Below are positions 11,730-23,044 of a stretch of DNA of 64,000 nucleotides, in pieces. The position numbers and the translations under genes are program-made. The notes under the pieces are model-generated. The model was not told where the DNA came from. It searched no databases and saw only the letters and a list, made by a program, of their open reading frames with translations. Numbering within the stretch: the stretch's first letter is position 1; every line of letters starts with the position of its first letter. This DNA comes from Cricetomys ansorgei (Eukaryota; Chordata; Mammalia; Rodentia; Nesomyidae): positions 7,820,001-7,884,000 of the forward strand of contig JAMJFZ010002307.1 of assembly GCA_026225945.1 (NCBI GenBank), written 5' to 3'.

Positions 11730-13432
11730 TATGATACTGTTGCAGTCATTCTTATGTTTGGCTCATATTACTTTATGGTCTCTTGTTTTTGCATTACATC
11801 TTAAGAGAAAAAAATTAAAGGTATCAAATCCAGGAATTTCAAGTGCCTTCCTAAAGAATTCCCTGATCTGTTTTAAAGAATCGATGCCCTAGTACATATT
11901 GATTTTCTGTGTAGGTTTCATTTCCCTCACACTATAGCAGATTCTTTGTTCAAAATGCCTGCTTATCAGTCTGCACTCTTGTTCTAAGCCTGACAAAGAC
12001 TTCACCATTGGCCTTGGACATAGGAAAGACATTGACAATCACTTCTAAAACTGAACGCAAAGAACTATGATCCAAACCTTGAGATTGACTGCACGCATAT
12101 TTTATATACAATTAGTATGCACCTCACTCTTGTCTTAATGTCTTTTCACAAAATCTTTTGAAGCAGAAACTTATTCACTAAGAAACAAGTTCTGACAGAA
12201 TCAACTGGACATTCAGCTGCTGATTATTTCCAGACAGGGTATGGTGAATGGAAATAACAATTCCCTGCTCTCACAAAATGTGTTTCCTACAGCTTCTGGC
12301 TAGTGCTAAAGCATCATAGCAAACGGATCTGAACCACTCAGTATCTTGGGGACAAGCACATGCAGCGAGTTTTGAGCATAATGCTATGGTCTGTGCATCT
12401 CTATTTTAAACATAGGAAACTGAAAAATACAAGGAATTTTCTTGATAAAGTTATCTGGAAATCAAATGTGAGCCACACTGCTGTTATATTAAAAGAAAAT
12501 TGTTTGTCCTTTCTTTTGTCTTTCATTGTTTGTCTTTCATTTCAGCTAGGGGAGAGGGAAAGGATTCAGTAGAATAAAAAGTCTTTAAACCAGAATTTTT
12601 AAGCAATCAAAAGTACTGTGTGTTCAAACCTAGGATAAAGGAGCAAGAAATTGCTATTGATGTTTCCAAAGCTTGTACAAGCCAAGCGTATGCATGCTAG
12701 TGAAATTAATCCAAGCACTTTATTTTGAAATCTTATCTATTTACTGAAGAATAAATATGAGTGAAAGGTTCATTCAGGACCATACTGGAGATATACACAA
12801 TGGAGTTCAGCTCAGTAAAGGCAGGAGTGACACTTCCATTCAGCCTTTTGATTTGGAACTTAGTTTTAAGATAGGATATTGCTACTCTATAGTTCCAATG
12901 GGGTCATTTTAGGCCCTGGGGAGTTCATCTCAATTGTGCTGTGCTCCAGCCAAGAATGCACAACTTCTACATTTCATTGTTGTTGACAGCACTTAATTCT
13001 CAGTGTTAGATCTGTCTTTCATGCTTTAAATATTTGATTTCTTTCTAAATAACACAGTAGCATGCCGGACTGTAACAATAGAATTTCAACTGGTCATATG
13101 AAACTCCAATGAGAGTTATGGCTGTGACTCCAAGTTATAATCGGCTCTCTGGCTGTTTTACGTGCATGGGTATTCCGTCTTTTTGAGGACAGCAGATGCA
13201 GCATCCAGGTACTCCCCCTTCTTTCTGACCATTATACAAGGGTAATGGCTGAACAGCTTCTCTGAACGCAGATGTAGGATGGCAGAATGGCCCTGACTGC
13301 ACTGAATCACCTATCACGTGGCTGGCAATGGTTTAATGAGACGTCCATTTCTTAAATTTTGTTTAAAATCACAGATATTTGTTTCCTTCTTTCTTCTAAT
13401 AGCACCCAAACCATTAATAAAATCTAATTCGG
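11730..13432. other. Unique sequence containing copy B of the local repeat
   Basis: Apart from the repeat copy at 12876-12967, no exon or mobile element was recognised. The open frames here are short and lack known motifs. Confidence 0.45.
12876..12967. repeat. Copy B of a two-copy local repeat
   Basis: This is the partner of 11154-11245, in the same orientation, about 1.72 kb downstream. It shares 'cctggggagttcatctc' and 'gtgctccagc'. Differences are spread evenly, so the duplication is not recent. Confidence 0.75.
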
Positions 13433-13655
13433 GGCCTAGAGAGATGGCTCTGTGGTTAAGAGTATTGGCTGCCCTTCCAGAAGACTGAGGTTAAATCCCC
13501 AGCACCCACATGGCAGCTCATAACCATCTGTAACTCAAGTCCCATAGATCCGCTGCCTTTTTTGGCACCTGCAGGCATTGTGTGCACATGGTACACAGAC
13601 ATACATGTAAGTCAAATACCCATATTCAGAAAACACATTTATAAAAAATAAACAT
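13433..13655 (+). mobile_element. B2/B3-family SINE
   Basis: The tRNA-derived head 'ggggcctagagagatggctc' is followed by 'ggttaagagtattggctgcc' and 'gaggttaaatccccagcacc'. The body contains 'acatggcagctcataaccat', 'ctgtaactcaagtcccatag' and 'cacatggtacacagacatac', and the A-rich tail reaches about 13655. The long middle block fits the older B3 branch rather than recent mouse B2. Confidence 0.93.
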
Positions 13656-13659
13656 ACTT

Positions 13660-14800
13660 TGGCTAAGAAAAGTGAATTCCTGCATAATAACCAAAGAGAC
13701 ACGTGCCCTACAGTTAAGAATGGGTATCTTGAGCACAGGGACTACATTCTAAAGACCCAGAGATCGATACTGACTGTGCTGTAAGCAAACAATAGATAAA
13801 ACTATCCCTTGAATTCCTTTCTTAGATTGACTCTCTAGCTAAATAACATTTAGCCTCTGTCAGCTGTTTAGGAAAATTAGGAACACTGAGAAAACAGTGT
13901 GCTAATGGGTGGTGGTTATTTCTTAGTATGCCATGGCAAGGTGCTTTGGCTATTTTTAAGATGTAGCTTTAGATAATTAGCCTTAACAGTAAATACTCCT
14001 CTGACTTCTTCAAGTGACCATATTAAAGCCTGTCAGTTATTAAGTCCATTCTTGTATCAAGGGTCAGATTAAGGATAATGTTTTCTTATTAGGATAGATA
14101 TTGTCAGATAGCTTCAAAGTAAACTCTCTTAAACTGAAGGATAGCAAAATGTTCTAAACAAAGATATCAATAAATAGAAGAAGATAGTCTGCAAGCATAG
14201 TAGCATGGCCTGGGAATTAGATCTTCAGTTGTAGTTATTTGCCAAGGCATCTGATTGTTGGCAACTGGACCAGAAGAATTCTAGTTATTGTGGGGATTGC
14301 ACTGATCTGGAACAAACAGTGTATGCCTGGCCTTTAAAGCAACATTAGAATTTCCAGCTGTTGAAAGAACATAGGCATACGTGTATAGCTCCAAGGAGAG
14401 GATGATTTGTTATTTTCTCAGAAGAGGATGATTATAGGGTAATCAAGTGGTTTTCAGATTGTAATGGATAAATCAGAACAATAAATTCATTCACTGAATA
14501 TTGACATTACCAGGGGAAGTGAGTGAGGACCAGTTGAGCTGACCATAGGCAACTCATTTCCTCTGGTCATATGGACAGAGAATCTCCAAGAGAGGAGACA
14601 GGCAAAGCCATAAATGATAAGGAGTGAAGGGATTCCTTCCCCAACCCTGATAATGTATGTGCCATTTAATCAAGGAAATTATTTCATTGCCCAGGCAGGG
14701 GATGCTTAAAGCACCCCTGTAGTAGGGTTTAAGAACTGTTTTGAAAAATGGCAGTGATCAAACTGCCTGTTCTTCTGCCCCCTCTATTCTTCCTTTTCCA
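13660..14800. other. Unique sequence, no feature seen
   Basis: No mobile element or exon-like block was recognised. The sequence is moderately AT-rich. Confidence 0.45.
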
Positions 14801-14801
14801 G

Positions 14802-14852
14802 CATGTGTATGAAGGAGGGATGCATGTTAGGATGTGCTTTCCTGCGTCTCTG
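14802..14852 (+). other. Possible cryptic or cassette micro-exon (51 bp), weak
   Basis: A strong acceptor-like tract (14768-14801, pyrimidine-rich, ending 'ccttttccag') is followed by 51 bp and then a donor-like 'ctg|gtgagt'. The 51 bp is exactly 17 codons, open in the frame starting CAT and in one other frame. It lies inside a 150-codon open frame (14748-15200) that I judge to be chance. Nothing in the predicted peptide is recognised. The splice signals are good but could be coincidental. Confidence 0.2.
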
Positions 14853-15257
14853 GTGAGTCAGCTGCAACTTGTTCCGCAGCATCCTTCATCCTCCCCTTCA
14901 CAGTCACCAATAACTGGTCCAGGGCCTTCTTTCTCTTCTTCTCTTCAACCAAGTTACCAGTTGTACAAAATACAAAAGGGAGACATTCAAGGCCTTAAAA
15001 TAATCATACCCTTTCCTTCCAGTCTATATCCCGGTCTCAACTCACACACTATGGGTGTTGTGGAGACCTGGGGTTGGGAAGGGCAAAGCTCAGCTGCTGC
15101 TTCTTCCCAGAGAGAAAGAACAAAAAGAGGAATTAGGTCTAATTTACAGTGTGCCACTTCATGTATTTTTGTTTCAAACCACAGATTAAAGGTATTTTAA
15201 CTACCTTAATTTACATCCATAAGCCCAAATAATTATTTTGTTAACATTTACTTGCAT

Positions 15258-15335
15258 GAATAGAATAGAGGTTCTTCATTCAAGTGTGAAGTTCTGAGTC
15301 TGATCCCCAACACATAATAACAAAAATGCATGTGA
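15258..15335 (+). mobile_element. Possible ID-type SINE remnant
   Basis: 'tgtgaagttctgagtctgat' followed by 'ccccaacacataataacaaa' resembles the second half of the ID head ('gttcaatccccagcac') with an A-rich tail. The first half is barely recognisable. Confidence 0.4.
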
Positions 15336-15339
15336 AAAT

Positions 15340-17285
15340 AATAATATTTGTTCTCTAAGTTTTATTCAAATAGAGTTATTTCTAAAAAAGTAAAAGAACT
15401 ACACTTCAGAAAGAGAGTATCCAGTTGATAACTATACAATATTATTTTCTAATATTAATGTTTGGAGTTAGGCAGATCTAATTATTTTAGTGTTTGGACA
15501 AGAATAGGCAAAGATTATTTCAAATCTTTAGATAAGAGAATAGAATATAACTGCATCTATAGAACTAATGTGGTGCATATTCATGACTCCCTTTGGTCAA
15601 AGAACAAGGCTAATCCACTATGTGCTATGCTCTGTGACCAAGCCTAAAAGCACATTGGGGCACCAGGATTTTCATTGCCTGTCAGAGTAAATTAAAGACT
15701 GTCTGAACAAGATAATCCCAGAGCTCTATAAAAGTGGAAATAAAATTGGATGATCATGTAAAGGAGGAAAATGTAATTTCTTTATGTAACGGTTCCTGTC
15801 AAAGTTACCCAATAAGAGACAGATGAACAAGAGAGAGGATGACAGATTCAGTTGATAAAAGTTTTACATGACATAGGATGTTTCATAAGGGATCGGGGGC
15901 CTGAAGAAACAGGCACAGCTGTGTACTGTTAGCATGCTTGGCTTGGTTTGGTGAAGAGGATAGCTGTGCCGAAGTGTGATTCCACATCAGCAGGGTGTGG
16001 GATAGCAGTAAGAAACAGCAAATCCTGTTTGTTCAGATTCTGCAGTGTCCCTGTGTCTTCAGAGACAGGGATACTTCTTCCTTCTCCTTCTGCATGTGAG
16101 CCTTATGTCCTTCTCTGAAGAAAAAGTCAGTGTGACTGTCTAATCTACTTTAGGAGTAGAGGGCAGGAGAAGTCAGAGGATGACTTTCCTAATTCTACTG
16201 CTCATCAGATGTCATAATGGGGGTGGTGGCATGTTCTGAACCCCATTAACAGAAAATTAGACAGCAAATGTCCCTGAAGAGAGAGATGAGGTTCACACAG
16301 AAGATATTTAAGGAAGGTCTCCCTGAGATGGTTGAAATGTTCTCTATCTGGACAGAATTAACCTCCTGTGTCATTTCAGAGCTTATAAATGGTGTTCTGA
16401 AAACCTCACCATATACAGACTACCATAGAAAGCAGTAACAACAAAGTAAGAGTGGGACTCTTCCTCCCCTTTGCCTATGACAACAAGGAGTCAGGGGTAT
16501 GCATCTCATTATTCTACAGAAGTCAGAGTCTGTAACAAGTTGTACTCTACCTAGAGATTTGTAATAGTTTCAATTTTTTTTTTGTACACAGCCTAAAAAT
16601 ATCAGGCCTGTGTATTTCCAAACATTAGTATAGCACCTTATAGTTTCAATTGAGTATTCCTTCTCTGAAATATACTTTTCCTGGAAATAACTGTAATTTT
16701 AATAAAATTTGCAGAACAAGTACAGTTGCATGTTTTCACACATTTGAGTAGTTCACAGAATTCAGGGGGTATGTTACTGGTATAATGATGCCAGTTATCA
16801 GAACATCACAAGTAATTTGGATACCCTCATTTTTTATTTAAGAAAAATTACTGGTTTTACATAGATAATTCCTCCCGATTCCTAAAAAATACATGTGAGG
16901 TGAATATTTATATAATCTGTAGATATTGTGACTCAGATTCACTGAAGACCAATGGTTGAAAAAAATCCAATCATCGATTTTTACATGTTTTAAGAAAAAC
17001 TTATTGGTTGTGCAATTCCTGCACTGTGAAGGCAGATGGGGTGATTATTAGGAGGAAGAGAGGACCAGTAGAGGGGTGGTGGGAGGTGGAGGTTTGGGAG
17101 GGTTAAATAAGGACACAACTATGAAGATATGAAACAGTCAGAGTGAACGCCCCCTTTGTATGCCACCTCAAAATGTTCATTTAAAATAGTAAATAGGAAA
17201 AGAAAAGAAAGATAAGAACCCTAGCATCACAATTCTTAAGATGCTCAAGTGAGAGGTTTTTGTCTGTATTTAATGTGTGTTTCCA
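15340..17285. other. Unique sequence, no feature seen
   Basis: No gene signal was recognised before the candidate exon at 17287. Around 15790-16200 the sequence is somewhat less AT-rich and could be a very old LTR, but I could not match it to a family. Confidence 0.4.
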
Positions 17286-17286
17286 G

Positions 17287-17380
17287 CTAAAGCACACCTT
17301 AAAGATGGCTACAGCAAATTAAGAGGGGAGCTCTCAGAGGCGTTTGTGATGAAGCAGCAGCAGGGAGCACATCTTACAGG
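17287..17380 (+). CDS. Candidate internal coding exon of an unrecognised gene
   Basis: A 94-bp segment is bounded by an acceptor ('tttaatgtgtgtttccag', ending at 17286) and a consensus donor (exon ...AGG, then 'gtaagt' at 17381). In the frame starting AAA at 17289 it is open throughout. It gives 30 codons beginning KAHLKDGYSKLRGELSE, with a QQQ run near the C-terminal side. The other two frames contain stops. The exon enters in phase 1 and leaves in phase 2. Composition fits coding DNA: GAG, CTC, GTG and CAG codons and a CpG, in an otherwise AT-rich window. I do not recognise the protein. No second exon was found, so introns would exceed 17 kb upstream and 46 kb downstream. It could also be a non-coding RNA exon or a conserved non-coding element with chance splice signals. 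Confidence 0.45.
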
Positions 17381-18281
17381 GTAAGTCTCGTGTGTTTGTA
17401 GCCGTCCATTAGCGTCATCACACCTTAGTGCTCCGCGACTATACACTGTGTGATGTAACTGACTGCTCCCACTCACTCTCGGCTTAATGTAAGTGACCAT
17501 AACTAAAACTTTCCATTATTCCACAAAGTGATTAGTTGGTGGTTAAAATGGTTTCTTCTAAATACAGTGGCTTTCATTTCACAGAGGAATAAAAACCTTG
17601 TTACTGACATAAAGGAGAGCGCATTAAGTTTGCAAAGTTCCAGGCTTCACCGACGTTCTAGATCTTTACACGTAGAATGAACAATTTGTTTAAATCCCTG
17701 TTTTACCTCCTCAGTGCCACACAGGAGTCCGTAGAAGTTTTGCTCTCTTCTCAAAATAAATGATCTACTTTAGTCCACTTTTTCCTCCTTGTTTTTCCTT
17801 TGTTCCTACAGCTGAAATTTTGTATTCTCACTTTGATATCGGCACTAAACATTACAACTTTCTATAGCTTTCTAATTTTGCATTTTCAATTCTCTGTCAT
17901 CACATAGATTACATGTTTACTGAAATCATATGACATAGAATGTGATATTCATATAGATGTAATAGCTAGGCACTAATAAAACAAAACAGAAGTTGGTATT
18001 CCCTCGGATCAAATTGACGTATTTTTCTGATAATATCCATTTTGTTAATTTGTCTATTTTCCCTTTATGGTGCAGCATCTAAACTGCCGTGTGCTGGTGT
18101 TTTTCAGACAATGAGACAATTTCACAGATAAAGGCAGGCAGGCATAGCTTTACATTGCTTGATGAGAGGCAAACAGGGTACGAGTCCGTGTTCCATTTTT
18201 CGAATTTGATCTAAGAGGGCTGTTAAAGACCCTCCATCTGCTCTTTTTCAGTACGAAGCAAGCCTGCTTTTAACTATTGTA

Positions 18282-18300
18282 TAGCGCCATCGTGCGGACA
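18282..18300 (-). promoter_or_regulatory. CTCF-like motif
   Basis: The reverse complement of 'tagcgccatcgtgcggaca' matches about 15 of 19 positions of the CTCF consensus as I recall it, including the 'GATGGCGC' core half. Mismatches lie in the left half of the motif. Single motif matches are common by chance, so occupancy is unproven. Confidence 0.25.
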
Positions 18301-18616
18301 TGAGGAGATTCTCTTACCACCGCTGCTGCTTTCGGCTTTTTGGGATGGGGTGGGGGATTAGTGCAGACAGCAAGCACGCTTCCTGAGAACTCTGTATTCT
18401 GAATCGAACCATGCTTCTTCCTCTTGGAAGATTAAAAAAGTAATTTAATAAGAGCGAATGAGCAACAAACTCAGAATAACTGAAAGAATTTCTGACGATT
18501 ATATTAAGAATAAGATTTCATCCATTTAACGTTTTTTTTCCCCCTTGTTAAGTAACAGAATCGTTGAGCCCATAACACGCAGTATTTTACATCTGATAAT
18601 AGTACGTAGACAAATC

Positions 18617-18624
18617 TGACGTCA
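18617..18624. promoter_or_regulatory. Perfect CRE palindrome (TGACGTCA)
   Basis: This is the full palindromic CREB/ATF site. It is expected rarely by chance in CpG-poor DNA. A 'gttaac' follows immediately, and 'aaggtgacct', which contains nuclear-receptor half-site-like words, lies about 20 bp downstream. No TATA box or CpG island accompanies it, so a distal element is more likely than a promoter, if it functions at all. Confidence 0.3.
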
Positions 18625-20649
18625 TGTTAACTACCATTTCGGATAAGGTGACCTCCAGCACTTCCAGTTACTATGTTCTCACCGATTAGAGGACATTCAT
18701 TTTGTTTGCCTGTGACACTAGGGTCGAATGAAGCTCGTGATTTCTTAAAACTTCAGTTTTGATTCAATGATACATCCATTAAGACCACACTCTCTGTTAG
18801 TACAAAAGAAGTTTTTAGAAAGGAACCACGGATAGTCAGAAAGTTGCTGGGGTTTGTAAATAAGTCTTTAAAATGAACCTTCTATTTGTGTTGGAGTTTG
18901 GGGAAAATATTCAAAATATAAGAACCTGTTGTGCCAACTTATTTGAATTAAGGACATTGGAAAGACTCAGAAGTTACCTCAGCACCAAGGCCTCTCCGAG
19001 TTTATAGAGCACACGTTCTGTTTTACATAGCTGTCTTTTTCCTTCATCAGACCATCATATAATTATCTGGGAAAACCTGGGATAGGCTATGCCCTCTATA
19101 GACATAGCTGATTCTTGTTGGTTTCCATGACAGTATGCCAAGCAAGCATTTGAGGACCCCTGAGTTTCCACATAGTCTAGCTATGAGTAGAGATGGCTTA
19201 GACCTGTCAATCAGGGAGCTCAGCAAGCATGACTGTCATGTTGCTGAAGCAATTGACTAACATGAGCACAGTCTGCCACTCTGCTTGTACCAGTTCTGGG
19301 TGGTCTATGAGCTGAACACTCCTGGTTCACTCAAGCTGAACAACTCTCAGCTTCCAGGTCTGCAATGGTGTAGAGTTTGCTTTTCCCTCTGTTGCTTCCC
19401 ATCAGTTATGTCACATTGTCAATCTACTCAAAAGGTGGCTACAGCTGCTGCCTTGTACTGGAACCACTCACCTGTCCATCCATAGGACACATTTCACCTT
19501 TGCCTTTCAATTTTGTCAGTTTGGCTTGTTTATGTAAGCAATGACTGAAACAATAGTATCATAAACTTAGTCTTCTGGAGGCCTCAGAGTTAAAACTTTA
19601 ACTGTAACGTATCCATGTGTATATGTTTGTATATCCATATAAATATATATTTATCAGTTAAAATTTATTCTGTCATTAAAATCTAGACTTACTTTAATTT
19701 TGAGAGCTTTATGGGTCTCTAGAATTTTTTTTTTAAATTTCTTAGAACTGAACATTGTAGTAAATTCATTCCAAAGAATTTTGAAACTTTGAAAACTTTT
19801 TTCTTCTTCCTTTCCATGTCCGTGTATGTCTCTTTATATAGATTCACACACCTGCACATGCCTCACTTATTTCTTTGTATGAATTTTAACATTATTAAAT
19901 TGTCCGCTAGAATTCTGTACTTTCATATATATGCCTGTATATGTATATATATGTATATCACGGATTCAGTAAACTGTTCTATGTGTCTGTGAAGACTGAA
20001 AGTTTGCAAGTTAACAGCACTCTTTTTATGTCAGCACTTGGTCATAATTATCTACTGTAATACCTAAAATGTCAATGTCCCTCAGACATTTAATAAATTA
20101 AATGCTTTATGAGAATCTTTAAATATTTTCACAGTGTTTATATTTTCACATTTCATCCTATAAACATAATTCACAGTGTCACATAGAGAGTTCTCAAATT
20201 AAAAATTCTGTTTGGCATTGAAAGAGATAACAGCCAGTGGAAGTATGCAGTTCAAATGGAAGCCATTTTCGTAAACTAACAGATGCAAAGTAATAATTGA
20301 CAGCTTAGGGATAATGACTTCACTTTCTTGCAATTGGCATCTTGAGAACTCAACACTCATCTTTCATAATCACCTCACCTCTCTTCTGCATGCTCACTCG
20401 TATTTCGGTGTCTGCAGTTGCCATTGGTAACCTGATTTCTTTGCTTGTACCCCATTCTTTCTTTAAATTTTAGTTGTACTTCGGCCCAGGTGAAAGTAAG
20501 TTTCTATCATGACATCGAATTTGACCTTTCTGAGTCCTTGAAATTTATTCTTACCATGAATCTTAAAAATTAAATTATGACAGTAACAATTCTTGCTACA
20601 TCCTGTTCTTACAACTGGCATTCCAGAAGACTATGTTTGAAATTAATCC

Positions 20650-20705
20650 AGAGAGAGAGAGAGAGAGAGAGGGAGAGAGGGGGAGGGAGAGGGAGAGAGA
20701 GAGGG
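20650..20705. repeat. (GA)n / polypurine microsatellite
   Basis: A pure (GA)n run of about ten units passes into 'gggaga'-type purine sequence. The plus strand is 100 percent purine over about 50 bp. Confidence 0.9.
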
Positions 20706-22165
20706 AATTTATTTAAGGATTTCTAATTGCATTTAAGAATTAATACATTTAAATGAATCAGAAAGTTTTACAACCGTATAGAGCAAACATTGTATTGAAG
20801 ATTTCATTACAATGTCTCATAGCACTCCATACCTTCATGTTTTTTTACCCGGTCTTTTCTTCCTCTGCCTTCAGGAATGCTGAGAGGCAGCAGCCAGCAG
20901 CTCAGGCTGTGTGTAATAATTTACTAATCACCAATGGAGTTTGTTCACTGTGGTTTTTAGCTTATCATCTACTGCACAAATAAAACGTCATGTCCCTGTG
21001 ATTTGTTTGAGCACCTTAAGTGACTGGTACAGCAACTCTCAGAATTCCCTGCTATCTTTTCCATTAACACCTATATTAGCCACAGCTTAGCAACCACTTG
21101 GTGATAACAATAGCCTAGGTGTTTAAGCCTTCCTTCTTCTCCAACTCCCTAGAATTGGGATGGAAGATTCCAACAAATTAGGAGCTAGTTAGACCTTCTT
21201 TGAGAGTCTTACACACATGTTGCTGTCACTGTGGCTCTAGAATGGTACTCATTCTCCATAAGACTACTAACTTCATTCCTCTCTTCAGGTTTAGAGTTCT
21301 ATTCTGCTCTCCTGACAACTTCCTGATGTTGACACTTTTTAAAAATATTATTAAAGTTGAACAATATAAGAGAGATTTTGCATTACTTACTGAGATATAA
21401 AGTATTAGAAATTAAAATAAAAAGCATGTAAAACATGTATTCATCAATCTAATTTAAAAATAAGTATCCAATAGCATGTACTGAAATAAAAGCATTTTAA
21501 AGAAAAAAAAGCATGTGCCATAAACAAAGAAACATATTGCCATTCATTTTAAAATTTGATAAAACTTATTAATAGATGAATTACAATAGCTGTTTCTGGA
21601 TTTATTTTGTTGCAAAGCGTTATAACTTTTATACTAAGTCTCTTTTCAGTATCTGTTTGGAATGGGGTGATTATTTTACTAGCTTTTTTAGTCCTGTGGA
21701 CATTTCTTCTTAGTATTAGACCAAAAGTCATAACGTAGTAGTTACTTAAATATTAGTTACAATATGGAATCTGTAATCCAATTGATAAATGGCTCACATA
21801 GAATTACATTAAGATTCATTAATTCATTTAGCATCATTATTCACTTCAATGACTTGAGAATAAGAACATTTTTACTTGAAAATTTCAGATACACTGCATT
21901 ATGTCATGTTCTAAATATTCATAAATTTCACTTTAAAATAGCCAAACTAGTCACATTTATTAACTTCACTACTGACCTAAATCTTCAAGCACTCAGAACA
22001 TATAAAGTTTGGGGTGGTAGATATGGGATTTATAAAATCTAATTTTTTACTCCAAAGGTGGATTTTTGTTGTTGGCAGGAAGTTTACTGAGTTCCAACCA
22101 ACACTAAAGTCTATCTAGCCAGTTTGTGAGAGACACGGTGACACAAGGTGTCCTTGAGTCTAAAG

Positions 22166-22376
22166 AGATGATTCCACAGTTAAAATCACTTGCTGCTTTG
22201 GGAGATGATCTTGGCTTTGTATACAACACCCACATCATGCAACTCCTAGCAGCCTTCAAGGGCTCCGATGTCCTTTTCTAGACATGGCATGCACCTGCAT
22301 GCTTGTGGTGCACATGCTTATCTTCAGTCACACACAGATACACATAAAGAAAGTAATAAGATTTTTTAAAGGAAAA
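22166..22376 (+). mobile_element. B3-type SINE, diverged
   Basis: The tRNA-like head is weak ('aaagagatgattccacagtt', 'aaaatcacttgctgctttgg'). The body is clear: 'caacacccacatcatgcaac', 'tgcttgtggtgcacatgctt' and 'cacagatacacataaag', then an A-rich tail. The order matches other B3 copies in the window. Confidence 0.75.
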
Positions 22377-22379
22377 AAA

Positions 22380-22588
22380 AAAGAAAGATGGTGTCCTTTT
22401 CACTCTAAAGAGGGTTGGTTTGGCTCTTTGCTCAAACTATCCCCTGTTTGTTTTCCTGGAGACACAGCTATTATTTCATTAAAATCTGTGCTGTAGATGT
22501 GTGTGTCAGGTAATCACACAGACTGTTAACATTACCATTCCCTGACTGGAGTACTAAGATTAAAGGATGATATATGAAATTTATGTGA
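22380..22588. other. Short unique spacer
   Basis: No feature was recognised between the B3 copy and the ID-like fragment that follows. Confidence 0.4.
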
Positions 22589-22589
22589 T

Positions 22590-22662
22590 TCTGGTAATCA
22601 AATCTGGTATGCTTCACACATGCTAGGCAAGTGGTCTACTGATATGCATTGCCTGCCCTGTG
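22590..22662 (-). mobile_element. ID-type SINE fragment, minus strand
   Basis: 'ctggtaatcaaatctggtat' and 'cacacatgctaggcaagtgg' followed by 'tctactgatatgcattgcc' is the reverse of the ID head ('ggttcaatccccag', 'gcttgcctagcatgtg', 'tcagtggtagag'). It abuts the reversed B3 that follows. Confidence 0.65.
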
Positions 22663-22664
22663 TT

Positions 22665-22857
22665 TGGGCTTGTGCACACACTTGCAGCTGGCCTATGGGG
22701 GTCAGAAGCATCTGTTATTCCAAAAGCTTGAGTTACAGGAGGATATGAAGCACTTGATGTGATGTTGGTGCTAGGAACTGAACTTGGGCCCCCCCTACAG
22801 GATCAATATAGCAGAGCTTTTGCGTGAAAGCTCTGAGCCATCTCACCAGCCTGATTA
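22665..22857 (-). mobile_element. B3 SINE, minus strand
   Basis: From left to right it shows the reversed B3 body ('gcctatgggggtcagaagca', 'cttgagttacagga') and the reversed box region ('ggtgctaggaactgaacttg'). It ends with 'gctctgagccatctcaccag', the reversed tRNA-like head, so the right end is the SINE 5' end. Confidence 0.88.
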
Positions 22858-23044
22858 TCCTTTTAAGAGACATGTTTAGTTTTTATAAGGATCATTGGCT
22901 TCAATGCTATGTCATACACATCATGGAGACATGACACCCTACACTATTTCTGTAAATACTGATGATATTTTGTTCACATACCCCTGAAGATTTTTCTGTA
23001 CATACGGTTCTCTGTTCTCCACACATGCCAACCTAATATGAGTG

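Larger units (their letters stand above)
17400..22160. other. Unique DNA following the candidate exon
   Basis: About 4.7 kb is almost free of recognisable mobile elements. CpG dinucleotides are more frequent around 17400-18700 than elsewhere in the window. A CTCF-like motif (18282-18300) and a CRE (18617-18624) lie here. Poly-purine (GA)n occurs at 20650-20705. No further exon was recognised. Confidence 0.45.

Noticed and set aside
14748..15200. Open frame of 150 codons on the plus strand
   Set aside because: No recognisable domain and serine/proline-rich low-information sequence. Only the 51-bp sub-segment with splice-like borders was kept, as a weak candidate.
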